Positions 32,008 to 41,731 of a stretch of 64,000 nt of DNA are shown here, in pieces. The position numbers and the translations under genes are program-made. The stretch's first letter is position 1. Each line of letters opens with the position of its first letter. This stretch comes from Choanephora cucurbitarum (taxonomy: Eukaryota > Mucoromycota > Mucoromycetes > Mucorales > Choanephoraceae), in contig JAIWNI010000007.1 in assembly GCA_025331435.1 (NCBI GenBank), positions 62,001-126,000 on the forward strand. Reading direction: 5' to 3'. The notes beneath the pieces are model-generated. The model saw only the letters and a program-made list of their open reading frames with translations. It searched no databases and was not told the origin of the DNA.

Positions 32008-33366
32008 ATGAGTTTCCTTGATAGTATCATTCAAGAAGAAGTATCTAAAAAACGAAAGATTCTAGATACAGTAGAGAAAGGTGGCGATAAAAAGTTGAAA
32101 TATGTCAGTAGAGCAGAACTAGAGCGTATCCGTGAAGAAGAATACAAACGAAAGGAACAAGAACGAAAGGAAAAGGAAAGAGAGGTAAAATAAATGTCTA
32201 ATACATGCATATATACTGATGGTTTGTTTAGAAAAAGGCACGTCAAGAACAAGAAGAGGTAATAGACAAACAAGCATTGAAGCTACATTGACTGATGAGC
32301 TTAGATCAAACGTAAGCAACTCAATAAGCAGACAACACAACCAGAAAAGAAGACAGAAGAAACAGATAATGTAAGCCACAGTCTAGAGCAGAGATCCGTT
32401 TAGACTGATTACATGATAGGAAGAGACAATTGAGACCTTTAATATCTCTAGAGAAGAATGCATTCGTCGTCTCAGAGCCATGGGTCAACCGATTCGATTG
32501 TTTGCAGAGACAGATAAACAGTGCAAAGTGCGTCTTCGTGCACTTGAACTGATGAATGAAGAATCAGGTGTAAGTTAAACTGGATCTCATGGTGAATGAC
32601 ACTGATGTCTCTCTATAGAATCAAGGTCGAAATGAGTTCATGAAGACATTAGAGGAAATGGAAGCCAACATGCGTCTGGATGAACTCAAGCAAAAGAGTG
32701 GTGTGCCTGATGATAAAAAGAAACCACGTAAATCCACCATGGTAGTTGAGCCTATTCAGCTGGATTTGATTCAAAAGGACATTGACAAACTGTATTACCA
32801 AATCTATGCTTATTTTACAGTAAAAAAAAAAAATAACACTCTATGTTATACTGAATGCCATCTCACAATTTTTCTCTAAAGCACACATTAGAAGAATGGG
32901 AAGAGTACATGTTACAACGTCCAGAAGAGGAAAAACGAACTGGACCGGGTAAAAGAGCGGCTGTCCTACAGAAACAGGCCGCAGAATACATCAAGCCATT
33001 ACTGCGTCATCTCAAGAAAAAGACATTGGAACCCGATGTACTTAACCGAGTTGCCGAAATTGCTCAGCGTATGCAGGCCAGACTTTACCGAGATGCTCAG
33101 GATGCCTATCTTCAACTGTCGATTGGTAACGCACCTTGGCCTATTGGTGTGACCATGGTGGGGTAAGTTAGATGTGCTAAGTGAAAATGCATCACTCATT
33201 ATTCGATAGTATTCATGAACGTTCTGCTCGAGAAAAGATTTCTTCTTCTCAAGTGGCTCATGTACTGAATGATGAAACTTCTCGAAAATGGATTCAATCA
33301 GTCAAACGATTAATGACTTTTGCACAAACAAAGTATCCTCCTTATACACTCAGTCAAATTGCATAA
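32008..33366 (+). CDS. PRP18: Pre-mRNA-splicing factor 18
   Basis: Seven exons (32008-32184, 32232-32258, 32305-32370, 32420-32569, 32619-32819, 32882-33162, 33210-33366) give 352 aa, close to human PRPF18. It begins [18 protein letters not shown], a near-universal Prp18 N-terminus. It then has a charged [13 protein letters not shown] region and the PRP4-like/SFM motif [20 protein letters not shown]. The C-terminal five-helix Prp18 domain follows ([36 protein letters not shown] with the conserved loop, and [20 protein letters not shown]). Prp18 acts with Slu7 in the second catalytic step of splicing. The UFL1 start lies only 42 bp after its stop on the same strand. Confidence 0.95.
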
Positions 33367-33408
33367 AACAATAAATATCTTTTTTTTTTTTATTTTTTTT
33401 ATTTTATT

Positions 33409-35835
33409 ATGACACTTGTATCACAGTTCATTGAACAAGGCATACAGAAAGGCCTTATTAGACAAGTGCATCGTACTTTGGATGGCAACCATTACTTGGC
33501 TCATCACTATATAGAAGACACCATCCAGACTATTGTCAAGAGAGATCGTATGTCACCTTTTTTTAAAAAATAGTTAAACTGATCCTCTTTTCTCATTTAG
33601 GGCGTACGACACTATCTAAGTTAGCAAATGAACTTGGTTTAGAACAAACGCTAGTTAAGGAGAGACTATCGTTTCTTCATCACAACTGGACGTGTGTGGA
33701 TGACTTGATCTTGACTGAGTAAAGCTTACTTTAATCTATATATTTTTTTAACTCATTCTGGTGATAGTGACTATCTAGCGATGATTCAAAAGGAACTGAC
33801 CAAAAGTCTAAGGACCAATGGCTGTATGTCAATAGCATCTCAAGTACAAGGCTTGAAACTACCTTATACTCTCATCAAATCAGTAAGTGTAGGGCCCTTT
33901 TGTTTTCTTTCAAGTCATGACTAATAAAAAAAAAAAGATGGTCCATCGTCAGTTTGATACTGAAGAATATATCCATTATCCTACTTTACCTGATTTGATC
34001 ACCACCAAAGAATACATAGAGAACAGTAAATCCAATATACAATCTTTAGTGTTGTCACTTGAAGAGTAAGAAAAAGAAAAGAAAAAAGATAGATATAGAC
34101 TGATGGATCTATCATAGGCCTTATCCTGTCTTTAAATTACAAAAGTCAATAGCCATGCCTGAAGATTTATTTTACTGTAAAATAAGATCGAATGTTTTTA
34201 AATGACTCTTCACTCATTGCTTAGTAAAGTATATCTAGAACAGTTAGTTCAGGAGAATACAACATTAGGCTTCTTAAGAGGCAAAAGAAGCAGAGCCATC
34301 TTTGAACCCAAGCAATACAGACAAAGACAACTGGCACTCATAAAGTCTATTTTCGATTCAAATGAATGTATCAGTAAGTTGCATATTATATACACAAAAA
34401 GGAAACGATACGATCTTTTTAGAAACAATAGCCATGGACACAATCGAGAGCCTCTATGCATTCTCTAACCCTTTAGATCTGATCCATGATGCCTATGAGC
34501 AGGGTTCCTTTCTTGCTCTTCATTCATGTCTCATCAAACAGACAGTCAAACAGAGGGCAAGAGAGACGATTGAATCCATGGTAGATTATTGTGATGTGAA
34601 TGTAAGTGAAAATGAATATAAGGGAGAATCGACTAAATAAGTAAAATAAAAGGATATCTTGCCTGAAGGATTGACATTTAAAGATGTCAATAAAGTCGTG
34701 GAACTAGTGATGGATGACACCAACAACAATAAGAGACAGGTAGATGGTGGTTATGTGATCACTACAGACTATATGGATCATCTTGTGAATGAATCTAGCC
34801 TGTACTTGAGAAGTTTATTGGCACGTCATCAGTCCAAGTTGAGTGATAGTGAGATCATCAAGGCATTTGAGAATCTAGGATGTCCTCATCATATAGCAGA
34901 AAAGATCTTGCCATTCAAGAGAACAGAGATGATGAAGCACTATGCTGAATTACTAAAGACACCTTACCTAGAGACTGCTTCAGATGATCCATGGATTCAA
35001 CAGCATAAATCATTGACTCGAAAGAAACTCTCTAACCTTCGTCAGTCTATCTATTTCAACTATCAGGCAGCTCAGTTATTGAAAGGTAATAGAAGATAGT
35101 TTTACAACTAAAGGCTAATATCAATGTTAGATGCCAAAAAGAGTCTTGAGAAATACATTCTAAAGACACAATGCATTGAATTCTTATTTCAGTTGGTCAT
35201 CTATCTCATCTTGGATCAATCTTACAATAAGGCAGAAGTCAGCCAATCCAGTTCACTCTGTATCTCTCTTGAGGACATTGAAAAGCAGCGTATTGTGGAT
35301 GCTAAAGAACAGAAATGGGTCATTACTTATTTCATTCGAGAAAATGATCATAAATATGACAAGACATCTGTAGTAGAGATAGAAGCCTTGATGAAAAAAA
35401 AGGTAAAAAAAAAATAAAGAAAAACTATGTGTGTATATGTGACTGATGAAGATAAGCTAGGATCTTGAGTTGTTTGTGACTATCTTGGTACAACATCCAC
35501 TATTTCATGGAGAAGATCTAGAGAAAACCAAACAACAGACCAACACATTGATCTACAATCAACTACACAACCAGCTAAAACGACTCCCTCTGTCCACTCA
35601 GACAGCACCTGAGTTACTTCATCTGGTCAGTCTGTTGTTATTTCAAAAGACTTACAAAATACCACTGTATGTGTCTGGTAAGTTTGTACCAGCCATTCTA
35701 GAACAACTGAAGCCTCTGATCAGTCAAGAAACCCAACACCTCTTGACAGTCACTCATCTGTCCATTGTCAACAACAAACGAGAAGAACATATGGATGACT
35801 TTAGAGCCTTAAATCAATTCGGCATGACTTTATAA
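33409..35835 (+). CDS. UFL1: E3 UFM1-protein ligase 1 homologue
   Basis: Ten exons (33409-33547, 33601-33718, 33768-33882, 33938-34065, 34118-34176, 34230-34373, 34423-34601, 34653-35085, 35131-35402, 35461-35835), phases closed, 653 aa. Landmarks in UFL1 order: GLIRQVHRTLDGNHYL near the N-terminus, winged-helix repeats (TTLSKLANELGLEQTLVKER, CMSIASQVQGLKLPYTLIKS), PEDLFYLYLEQLVQENTTLG, RAIFEPKQYRQRQ, and a C-terminal LLHLVSLLLFQKTYKIPLYV/SGKFVPAILEQLKPL. UFL1 with DDRGK1 and CDK5RAP3 attaches UFM1, mainly to ribosomes at the ER. The protein is shorter than human UFL1 (794 aa) and begins about 25 residues later, so a first exon could be missed. Its stop is 10 bp from the stop of the convergent GDPD gene. 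Confidence 0.88.
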
Positions 35836-35845
35836 AAAAATAAAC

Positions 35846-36897
35846 TTAAACACCAATCCATTTCCAACTGACAAGTCCCATACCCTTTGTCATCAGATAA
35901 TAGTAAAGACGTGTTCTCTTTGAGTCTAGGTAGGTATCGGTTGCCTTGTACTGCTGGAATTCCTTTTCAGACAGTGCTAGTGGTATATTGCGGACATGTT
36001 CAAGCATCACAGGCACATTGTCGCCCACAACACCATCCACCTGCCACAGCACACAGGTCTTCATCTGAAGTGGATCGTTGATGGTCCAGGTCAAGACGCG
36101 TTTGTGGCGTGCATGGGCCTCTCCAATCAGCAACTGACCATCGTGTGTTGAGAGACCGGCAAATGGCAGACTCACAAAATCAACGTGATCGAGAAAGTGA
36201 GTACGAGCAGCTGAGATGGAAATACCAATGAAACAGAGCTTGAATTGAGGAAAGAGTGTTTGTGCCTTTTTGAGGAAATCCAGGTTCCAGATGCCAATGA
36301 CCAACAATCGATAGAGTTCAGGGTGATCTTGGCTATAGTTGTCAATCAGTTGAGAGAGGACATCCAGGATTTCAATGGGATTATCAAACTAAACAAGATT
36401 AATATGTGAAAGAGAGATGATCTTATTAGCTTACTTTGATATCCACAATCATATAGAAGCCTTCTTTTGATTTGATGTCAGGTCGAATCAACATCTCAAT
36501 CACATCATTCAGTCGAGAGATCGGTTGAGCAGGCTCAGTCTTGGTCTTGAGTGTATCGATATAGCCATGCCAGTTATGATCACGTACTGCACCTGTACCG
36601 GTTGTTGTTCTGTTCAAGGTCAAGTCATGCATCATGATAATCTCATTGTCTTTACTGAGTCTGATATCTATTGAAGTATCAGATAAGCTCATATGTGTTA
36701 AACTATTGTTGATTTACCTCCTTCTAAAGCATTTGTGCCTGCCTTGATTGCATTTTCATAGGAGATCAAGGTGTTTTCGGGGTTTTCAGAAGAGAAACCA
36801 CGATGGGCAATCACATCAGGTACAGCTTTCATTGGATTTAATAGAAAATTTAAAAAAATGTAAGGTTCAACTTACTTGGCTTAAAGGTTTTTTCCAT
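35846..36897 (-). CDS. Glycerophosphodiester phosphodiesterase family protein (Pgc1-like)
   Basis: Four exons (36897-36876, 36825-36718, 36667-36435, 36388-35846), phases closed, 301 aa. The GDPD catalytic signature is AHRGFSSENPENT (first His-Arg), then ALEGDIRLSKDN (metal-binding Glu-x-Asp) and IIMMHDLTLNRTTTG (second His-Asp). TIM-barrel strands follow: FYMIVDIK, FKLCFIGISIS, RVLTWTINDPLQMK and VDGVVGDNVPVMLEH. Size and motif spacing are like yeast Pgc1, a phosphatidylglycerol-specific phospholipase C, more than the large SPX-GDPD proteins. The C-terminus (TRLYYYLMTKGMGLVSWKW) could be a membrane-associating segment. The substrate is inferred. The start is the short first exon, MEKTFKP. 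Confidence 0.9.
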
Positions 36898-37213
36898 ATT
36901 CACTTGTAAGAAAAGAAAAAAAAAGAAAGATGGAAAAAAGGAAGAATTCATTTTATATCTGGATTCTAAAAAAAAAAAAAAAAAAATTAGACTGTTTTGT
37001 ATCAATGACATGGAATGAGTTTCACATTAAGAGTTCTTCTTAATTCTGCATGCTTATAAATCTTGCTTTATTACTGCTACAAAATAGGGCCAATGATGAA
37101 ACACATCATTACTTTAGGAATAATTCACCCGATAATTACGGTGTCATTCTTGCCTAATGAGTGATAGTTTATTTAAGCAACTCAATTTCAATTTTTTTTT
37201 CTTTTTTTTTTTT

Positions 37214-37253
<40 letters not shown>

Positions 37254-37262
37254 TTACTATTT
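36898..37262. other. Intergenic region with (TTTC)n microsatellite
   Basis: Divergent spacer. A perfect TTTC repeat occupies about 37213-37255, just before the start of the next small gene, and an A17 run lies near 36970. No gene seen. Confidence 0.5.
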
Positions 37263-37487
37263 ATGATGCAGGAAACTTCATCTTCAAAGAAATCAATTCA
37301 AATTGATGAACGAGTGGATATCGGCAACTATCCTTCTCTTCATGATCCACAGCCTCTGTCACCTATGATCCATAGTCCCAGTCTGGAAAAGGTCTATCAG
37401 ATTGCTAAACTGTTGAGTTCACCAAGCAGTCCTGCAACTCCCTTAGAAGAATGGGTTTTTAAAGAACATCTGGAAGATAAACAATAA
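37263..37487 (+). CDS. Small acidic Ser/Pro-rich protein, unknown (74 aa)
   Basis: ORF of 74 aa from an ATG at 37263; the in-frame extension upstream is translated microsatellite (Phe/Ser/Leu) and is not credible as protein. Sequence is Ser/Pro/Glu-rich (HDPQPLSPMIHSPSLEKVY, SSPSSPATPLEEWVFKEHLE) with several Ser-Pro sites. No fold or family recognised. Support is only the ORF and its placement between a promoter-like pyrimidine tract and an AATAAA (about 70 bp after the stop). Confidence 0.4.
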   Translation: MMQETSSSKKSIQIDERVDIGNYPSLHDPQPLSPMIHSPSLEKVYQIAKLLSSPSSPATPLEEWVFKEHLEDKQ

Positions 37488-37648
37488 ATTTATGGCTTGA
37501 TTTTTATCGAATTTACGTAACGATTTTTAGCATAATGTGTTACACAGTAACTAAATAAAGGGGGCAACTTTTAATTGGACCATCATTTATGATTCTGTAC
37601 GCGAATTTTCTTTTTTCTTTTTTCTTTTTCTTTTATATATACTTTAAT

Positions 37649-40462
37649 ATGGTAAATAAGGCTGTTGTCAAGAATGTATTGTCAGGCGATACTGTCATCC
37701 TCAGGGGTAAGCCTAGACCCAATGGTCCTCCTGCTGAACGTCTCTTAGCCCTTTCCCATGTTCAAGCTCCCCGTCTTGGAAATACAACTCGATCTGACGA
37801 GGCAAGTGAAGGAACAAGGCTTAGAAACAAGCATATTGATAAATAGGGATTAGCCATTTGGTTTTCAAGCGCGTGAATTTCTTAGAAAATTAGTTGTTGG
37901 TAAAGAAGTGTCGTTTGTGTCTGACTATACTGTACCTACCACACAACGCGAATATGGTACTATCTATCTCAGTAACGGTGATAACGTGGCCGAGTTGGGT
38001 GTCAAGGCAGGTTGGTTAAAGGTGCGTGAGGGAAAGACAACTCGTGAAGATCAAGAAGAACAACTTGAGAAACTTCAAGATTTACAAAAGGAAGCTGAAG
38101 ATGCCAGATTGGGTTTATGGAATGATGATCAATCCAAGGTAAAGAAAAAAGCTTAAAAAAAAAAAGAAAAAGGCCCTGATGGATTAAGTCAATTTTAGGG
38201 TGTACGTCAAGTTTCTTTCAATTTTGATGGTGATGGTCGTGCCTTTTTAAATAAACACAAGGGAAAGCCTTTGGAGGGTAAGCGAGAGAAGTGATCGAGC
38301 GAAATCCATGCTAAAGTTCTTTTATAGCTGTGATTGAACAAGTCCGTGATGGTTCTACCTTCCGAGTTCTTTTGATCTTACCTGATGGAACACAACAGAT
38401 GATCACCTTATTTTTATCTGGCATTAAAGCACCTGCTTGCAAGAGAGACAACAGTGATGACATTTCAGAACCATTTGGTGAAGAATGTAAGTTCTTTGTT
38501 GAATCTCGTCTCTTACAGCGTGGTGTCAAGGTCATCTTGGAAGGCCTTGCTCAATCCAACGGTCAAAACTTTGTGGGTTCAATCCAACACCCTGCTGGTA
38601 ACATTGCCGAACTCTTGTTGGCTCAGGGTCTTGCCAAATGTGTTGATTGGTCCATCACATTGGCCACCAGTGGTCCTACTCCTCTAAGACATGCCGAAAA
38701 GCAAGCCAAGGAAAAGAAGCTTCGTCTCTGGCGCGATTTTGTCTCTAAAAAGGTCAATGCAGAGGCTACTGATTTTGATGCTACTGTCGTTCGTATCTTG
38801 ACCGGTGATACCTTGGTTGTCAAGCCAAAACAGGGTGCCGAAAAGAAGATTCAGCTCTCCAGTCTCAAGCAAGCACCTCGTGGTCCTGGTTCCTCTGCTC
38901 CCAACGCCAAATCGCGCGATGTCAAGGAAGTCGGCTATCAGTTTGAAGCAAGAGAGTTCTTGAGAAAGAAGTTGATTGGCAAACAAGTGCATGTGACCAT
39001 GGACTACCATAAGCCTGCTCAAGATGGGTTTGAAGCCAAGGACTGTGCTACTGTCACTTTAGGCAGTCAGAATGTAGCTGAACAGTTGGTCGTCCGTGGT
39101 CTGGCTACGGTCATTCGTCATCGTAAGGATGATGACAATCGCTCTCACTGTTACGATCAACTGTTGGTGGCTGAGAAGAAAGCCCAGGAAGAACAGAAGG
39201 GAGTCCATAGTCCCAAGGATCCTCCTGTCGTTCGTATTGTAGATGCCTCTGAAAGTGCTGCCAAGTCACGTCAATTCTTGACTTTCTTGAAGCGTTCCGG
39301 CAAGACAGCTGCTGTGGTCGAGCATGTGGCCAACGGTTCTCGTTTGTTTGTCTGGGTGCCTAAAGAAAACTGTCGTCTGTCCTTTGTGCTCTCGGGCGTC
39401 CGTGCGCCTCGTGTCGGTCGTACCCCTCAAGACAAATCAGAACCCTTTGGTCAGGAAGCCCTGGACTTTGTCTCTCAAAAGTGTCTTCAACACGATGTGG
39501 AGATCGAGGTGGAGAATGTCGATAAGGTAGGCGGTTTTGTAGGCTCTCTCTTTGTTCATGGTGAAAACCTGGCTGTGGCCCTGTTGGCCAAGGGTTTGGC
39601 GCATATCCATGAGTACTCTGCTGACGAATCAAACTATGTTAACCAACTCTATGGTGCTGAACGTGAAGCCAAGAGTGAAAAGAAGGGACTCTGGGCCGAT
39701 TACACTGAAGCTGCCAATGATCAACACCAAGAAGATACCAGTGGTCCCAACAGAGAATACATTGATGTGATCGTGTCTGATATCATCAGTGGGTCTCACT
39801 TTTACGTACAAAAGATCACAGATGATATTCCCAAGCTGGAAAAGTTGATGAGCGAACTCGGTCAATATCAAAATAGCCGTCCTGCCGATCCTAGTTTCAG
39901 ACCTCGTGTAGGTGATAATGTCAGTGCCAAGTTCACTGAAGACAATTGTTGGTACAGAGGAAGAGTGCGTCGTGTCTCTCACGAAGGTATCGAAGTGCTC
40001 TATATCGATTATGGTAACTCTGAAACCTTGCCTAGCTCTCGTGTCCGTGCCCTTCCTGAAAACTTCAAGCAGCTTAAACCCCAAGCTTTTGAGGCTACCT
40101 TGTCATTCATCCAATCTCCCGAGCGTGATCAAGATTATGGTATTGAAGCTGTTGAGCGTTTCAGAGACTTGACTGCCAACAAACAATTGGTTGCCAATGT
40201 GGATGCACGTGAAGGTAATGTCTTGTGCTTGACCTTGTATGATTTCCGTAAGTCGACCAGTGCTGAAGCCAGTGTCAACCTGGATATGGTTCAAGATGGT
40301 CAAGCTGTTGTGACACCCAAGGTGCGTTATGCTCGTGGTAATGAATCTATCTTGAGAGCTCTTGAAGAAGCTCAACAAGAGGCTATTAGACGTAGACTTG
40401 GTATGTTTGAATATGGTGATATCACTGGTAATGAAGATGTCACTAGCACTTCTTACTATTAA
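37649..40462 (+). CDS. SND1: Tudor staphylococcal nuclease (Tudor-SN/SND1)
   Basis: Four exons (37649-37801, 37854-38138, 38199-38277, 38328-40462), 883 aa, close to human SND1 (910). Four staphylococcal-nuclease-like OB folds occur in tandem (starts near KAVVKNVLSGDTVIL, AVIEQVRDGSTFRVLLILP, DATVVRILTGDTLVVKP and TAAVVEHVANGSRLFVW). Each has a family-type EPFGxEAxxFVxxxxL segment, e.g. SEPFGQEALDFVSQKCL. A Tudor domain follows (PRVGDNVSAKFTEDNCWYRG, IEVLYIDYGNSETLPSSRV), with a final partial SN fold. The protein binds RNA and symmetric dimethyl-arginine and acts in RNA stability, splicing and stress granules. Intron 1 starts with GC: the phase and the DEPFGFQAREFL motif are restored only with the donor AG|GCAAGT at 37802. 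Confidence 0.95.
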
Positions 40463-40473
40463 AGCGCCTTTTA

Positions 40474-40489
40474 CCCCCCCCCCCCCCCC
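40474..40489. repeat. Homopolymer C16 in the SND1 3' region
   Basis: Sixteen consecutive C residues 12 bp after the SND1 stop codon, unusual in this AT-rich region. The true length is prone to sequencing error. Confidence 0.9.
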
Positions 40490-40561
40490 TCCTTATATAT
40501 TGTAACATAAAGCTTAAACAATAAACTAAAAAAAAATTGTATTTGTGTCTCTTAACACACT

Positions 40562-41660
40562 TTATTGGAAAGCTAAGCTAAACTTCTCTGCCATTGCCTT
40601 TGTACTTGCACTAGCAAAACCTGTACCTTCAGGGCTCATATCTACAATATCCTTTGATTTGGTTTTGGTTTCGCATACATAACATTTCTTTGATTTAGCT
40701 ACAAACATATCTACACATGTATTGCAGACGACATGACCACAATTGCGCATAACTACAGTCGAGAATATGAGTACACAAGAGAGAGAAATGTATAACTAAG
40801 ATGGTTACCTGATATTTTACTGGCATTAGTCAATGTCTTTAAACAAGCAGGACATGCATTCTTATCCTTATTTGAATCTTCTTTATGAAACTTGACGTCA
40901 ATCAATGACTTCATGGTGAGAGGGTGCGTCTCTTCAACTGCTGTACAAAGTACTTGTGTCTTGACAGGTTTAGTAATACCTTCATCTGCACTTGGGGTCA
41001 CTGAAGGCTAAAAAGGAGGTTCAATCACACGTTACAACACAACTTCACTCCATCCTTACAATCCAAAACGATCCAAGCTTAGGCTTTGCTGCTTCTTCCT
41101 TTTCCTTTTTCTTTTTCAATTGAAGTGATGTCTTTTCGAGATCCTTTTCAGCTATTGATTTGGCTTCGTCTTCAGAATACTTGCGCTTCTTGCTCTCTTG
41201 AGCAGTATCGTCTTTGAGTTCATCACGAATGGTGGGGCGGCGATTGCCCAACATACTGTTCTGTGTCTTGTCAAATGTATCTAAAAGAGCGCGTTTGGCT
41301 TCTATGTCTTCTAATTGCTTTTGATTGTCCAGTTCTTGAGCCTTTTGTTCAAGCATACGTTGTTCATGCTTAATAGCCTGCTTCTGTTGCAAAATAGACT
41401 CATACATGCATTCACGACAAGCCAAGTGACCATGAGCACATGCAACTGGATCTCGTGCTGACTGAAGACAGAGGAAACAAGCATCATAATTTCTATATGA
41501 ATCTCGACCTAAACGTTGCTATAGTTTATGCAGCTGTCATTAGTACGTATTGATGAGTTGTTCTGTCTTGTTTTACTCTTTTGGTTCCGTAATCGAGTGT
41601 GTGAGCCTCATGGTAAGTAAATACACTTGATGCTGTATTGTTTTTTGAATGACGAGGCAT
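40562..41660 (-). CDS. NOSIP: NOSIP-like RING/U-box E3 ubiquitin ligase
   Basis: Four exons (41660-41577, 41518-41060, 41007-40809, 40752-40562), phases closed, 310 aa against 301 in human NOSIP. It starts MPRHSKNNTASSVFTYHEAH, the hallmark N-terminus (MxRHxKNxTA...FTYxE). The first split RING half is DACFLCLQSARDPVACAHGH then LACRECMYESI. A long Lys/Glu helix follows (EQRMLEQKAQELDNQKQLED and a basic KKRKYSEDEAK). The C-terminal RING/U-box half is ACPACLKTLTNAS then RNCGHVVCNTCVDMF and CYVCETK. Orthologues are nuclear and spliceosome-associated ubiquitin ligases; the nitric-oxide-synthase link is specific to animals. It is divergent from TMEM62 with 71 bp between starts. Confidence 0.94.
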
Positions 41661-41731
41661 GGATCTTTAAAAAAAAAAGAATAAAAAAGGGAAAAATCAT
41701 CTTTCTTTTTTTGAAAAAAAGGGGAGAAAGA

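Noticed and set aside
37161..37262. N-terminal extension of the 74-aa ORF through a Phe/Ser/Leu run
   Set aside because: It is the translation of the TTTC microsatellite; the ATG at 37263 is the more credible start.
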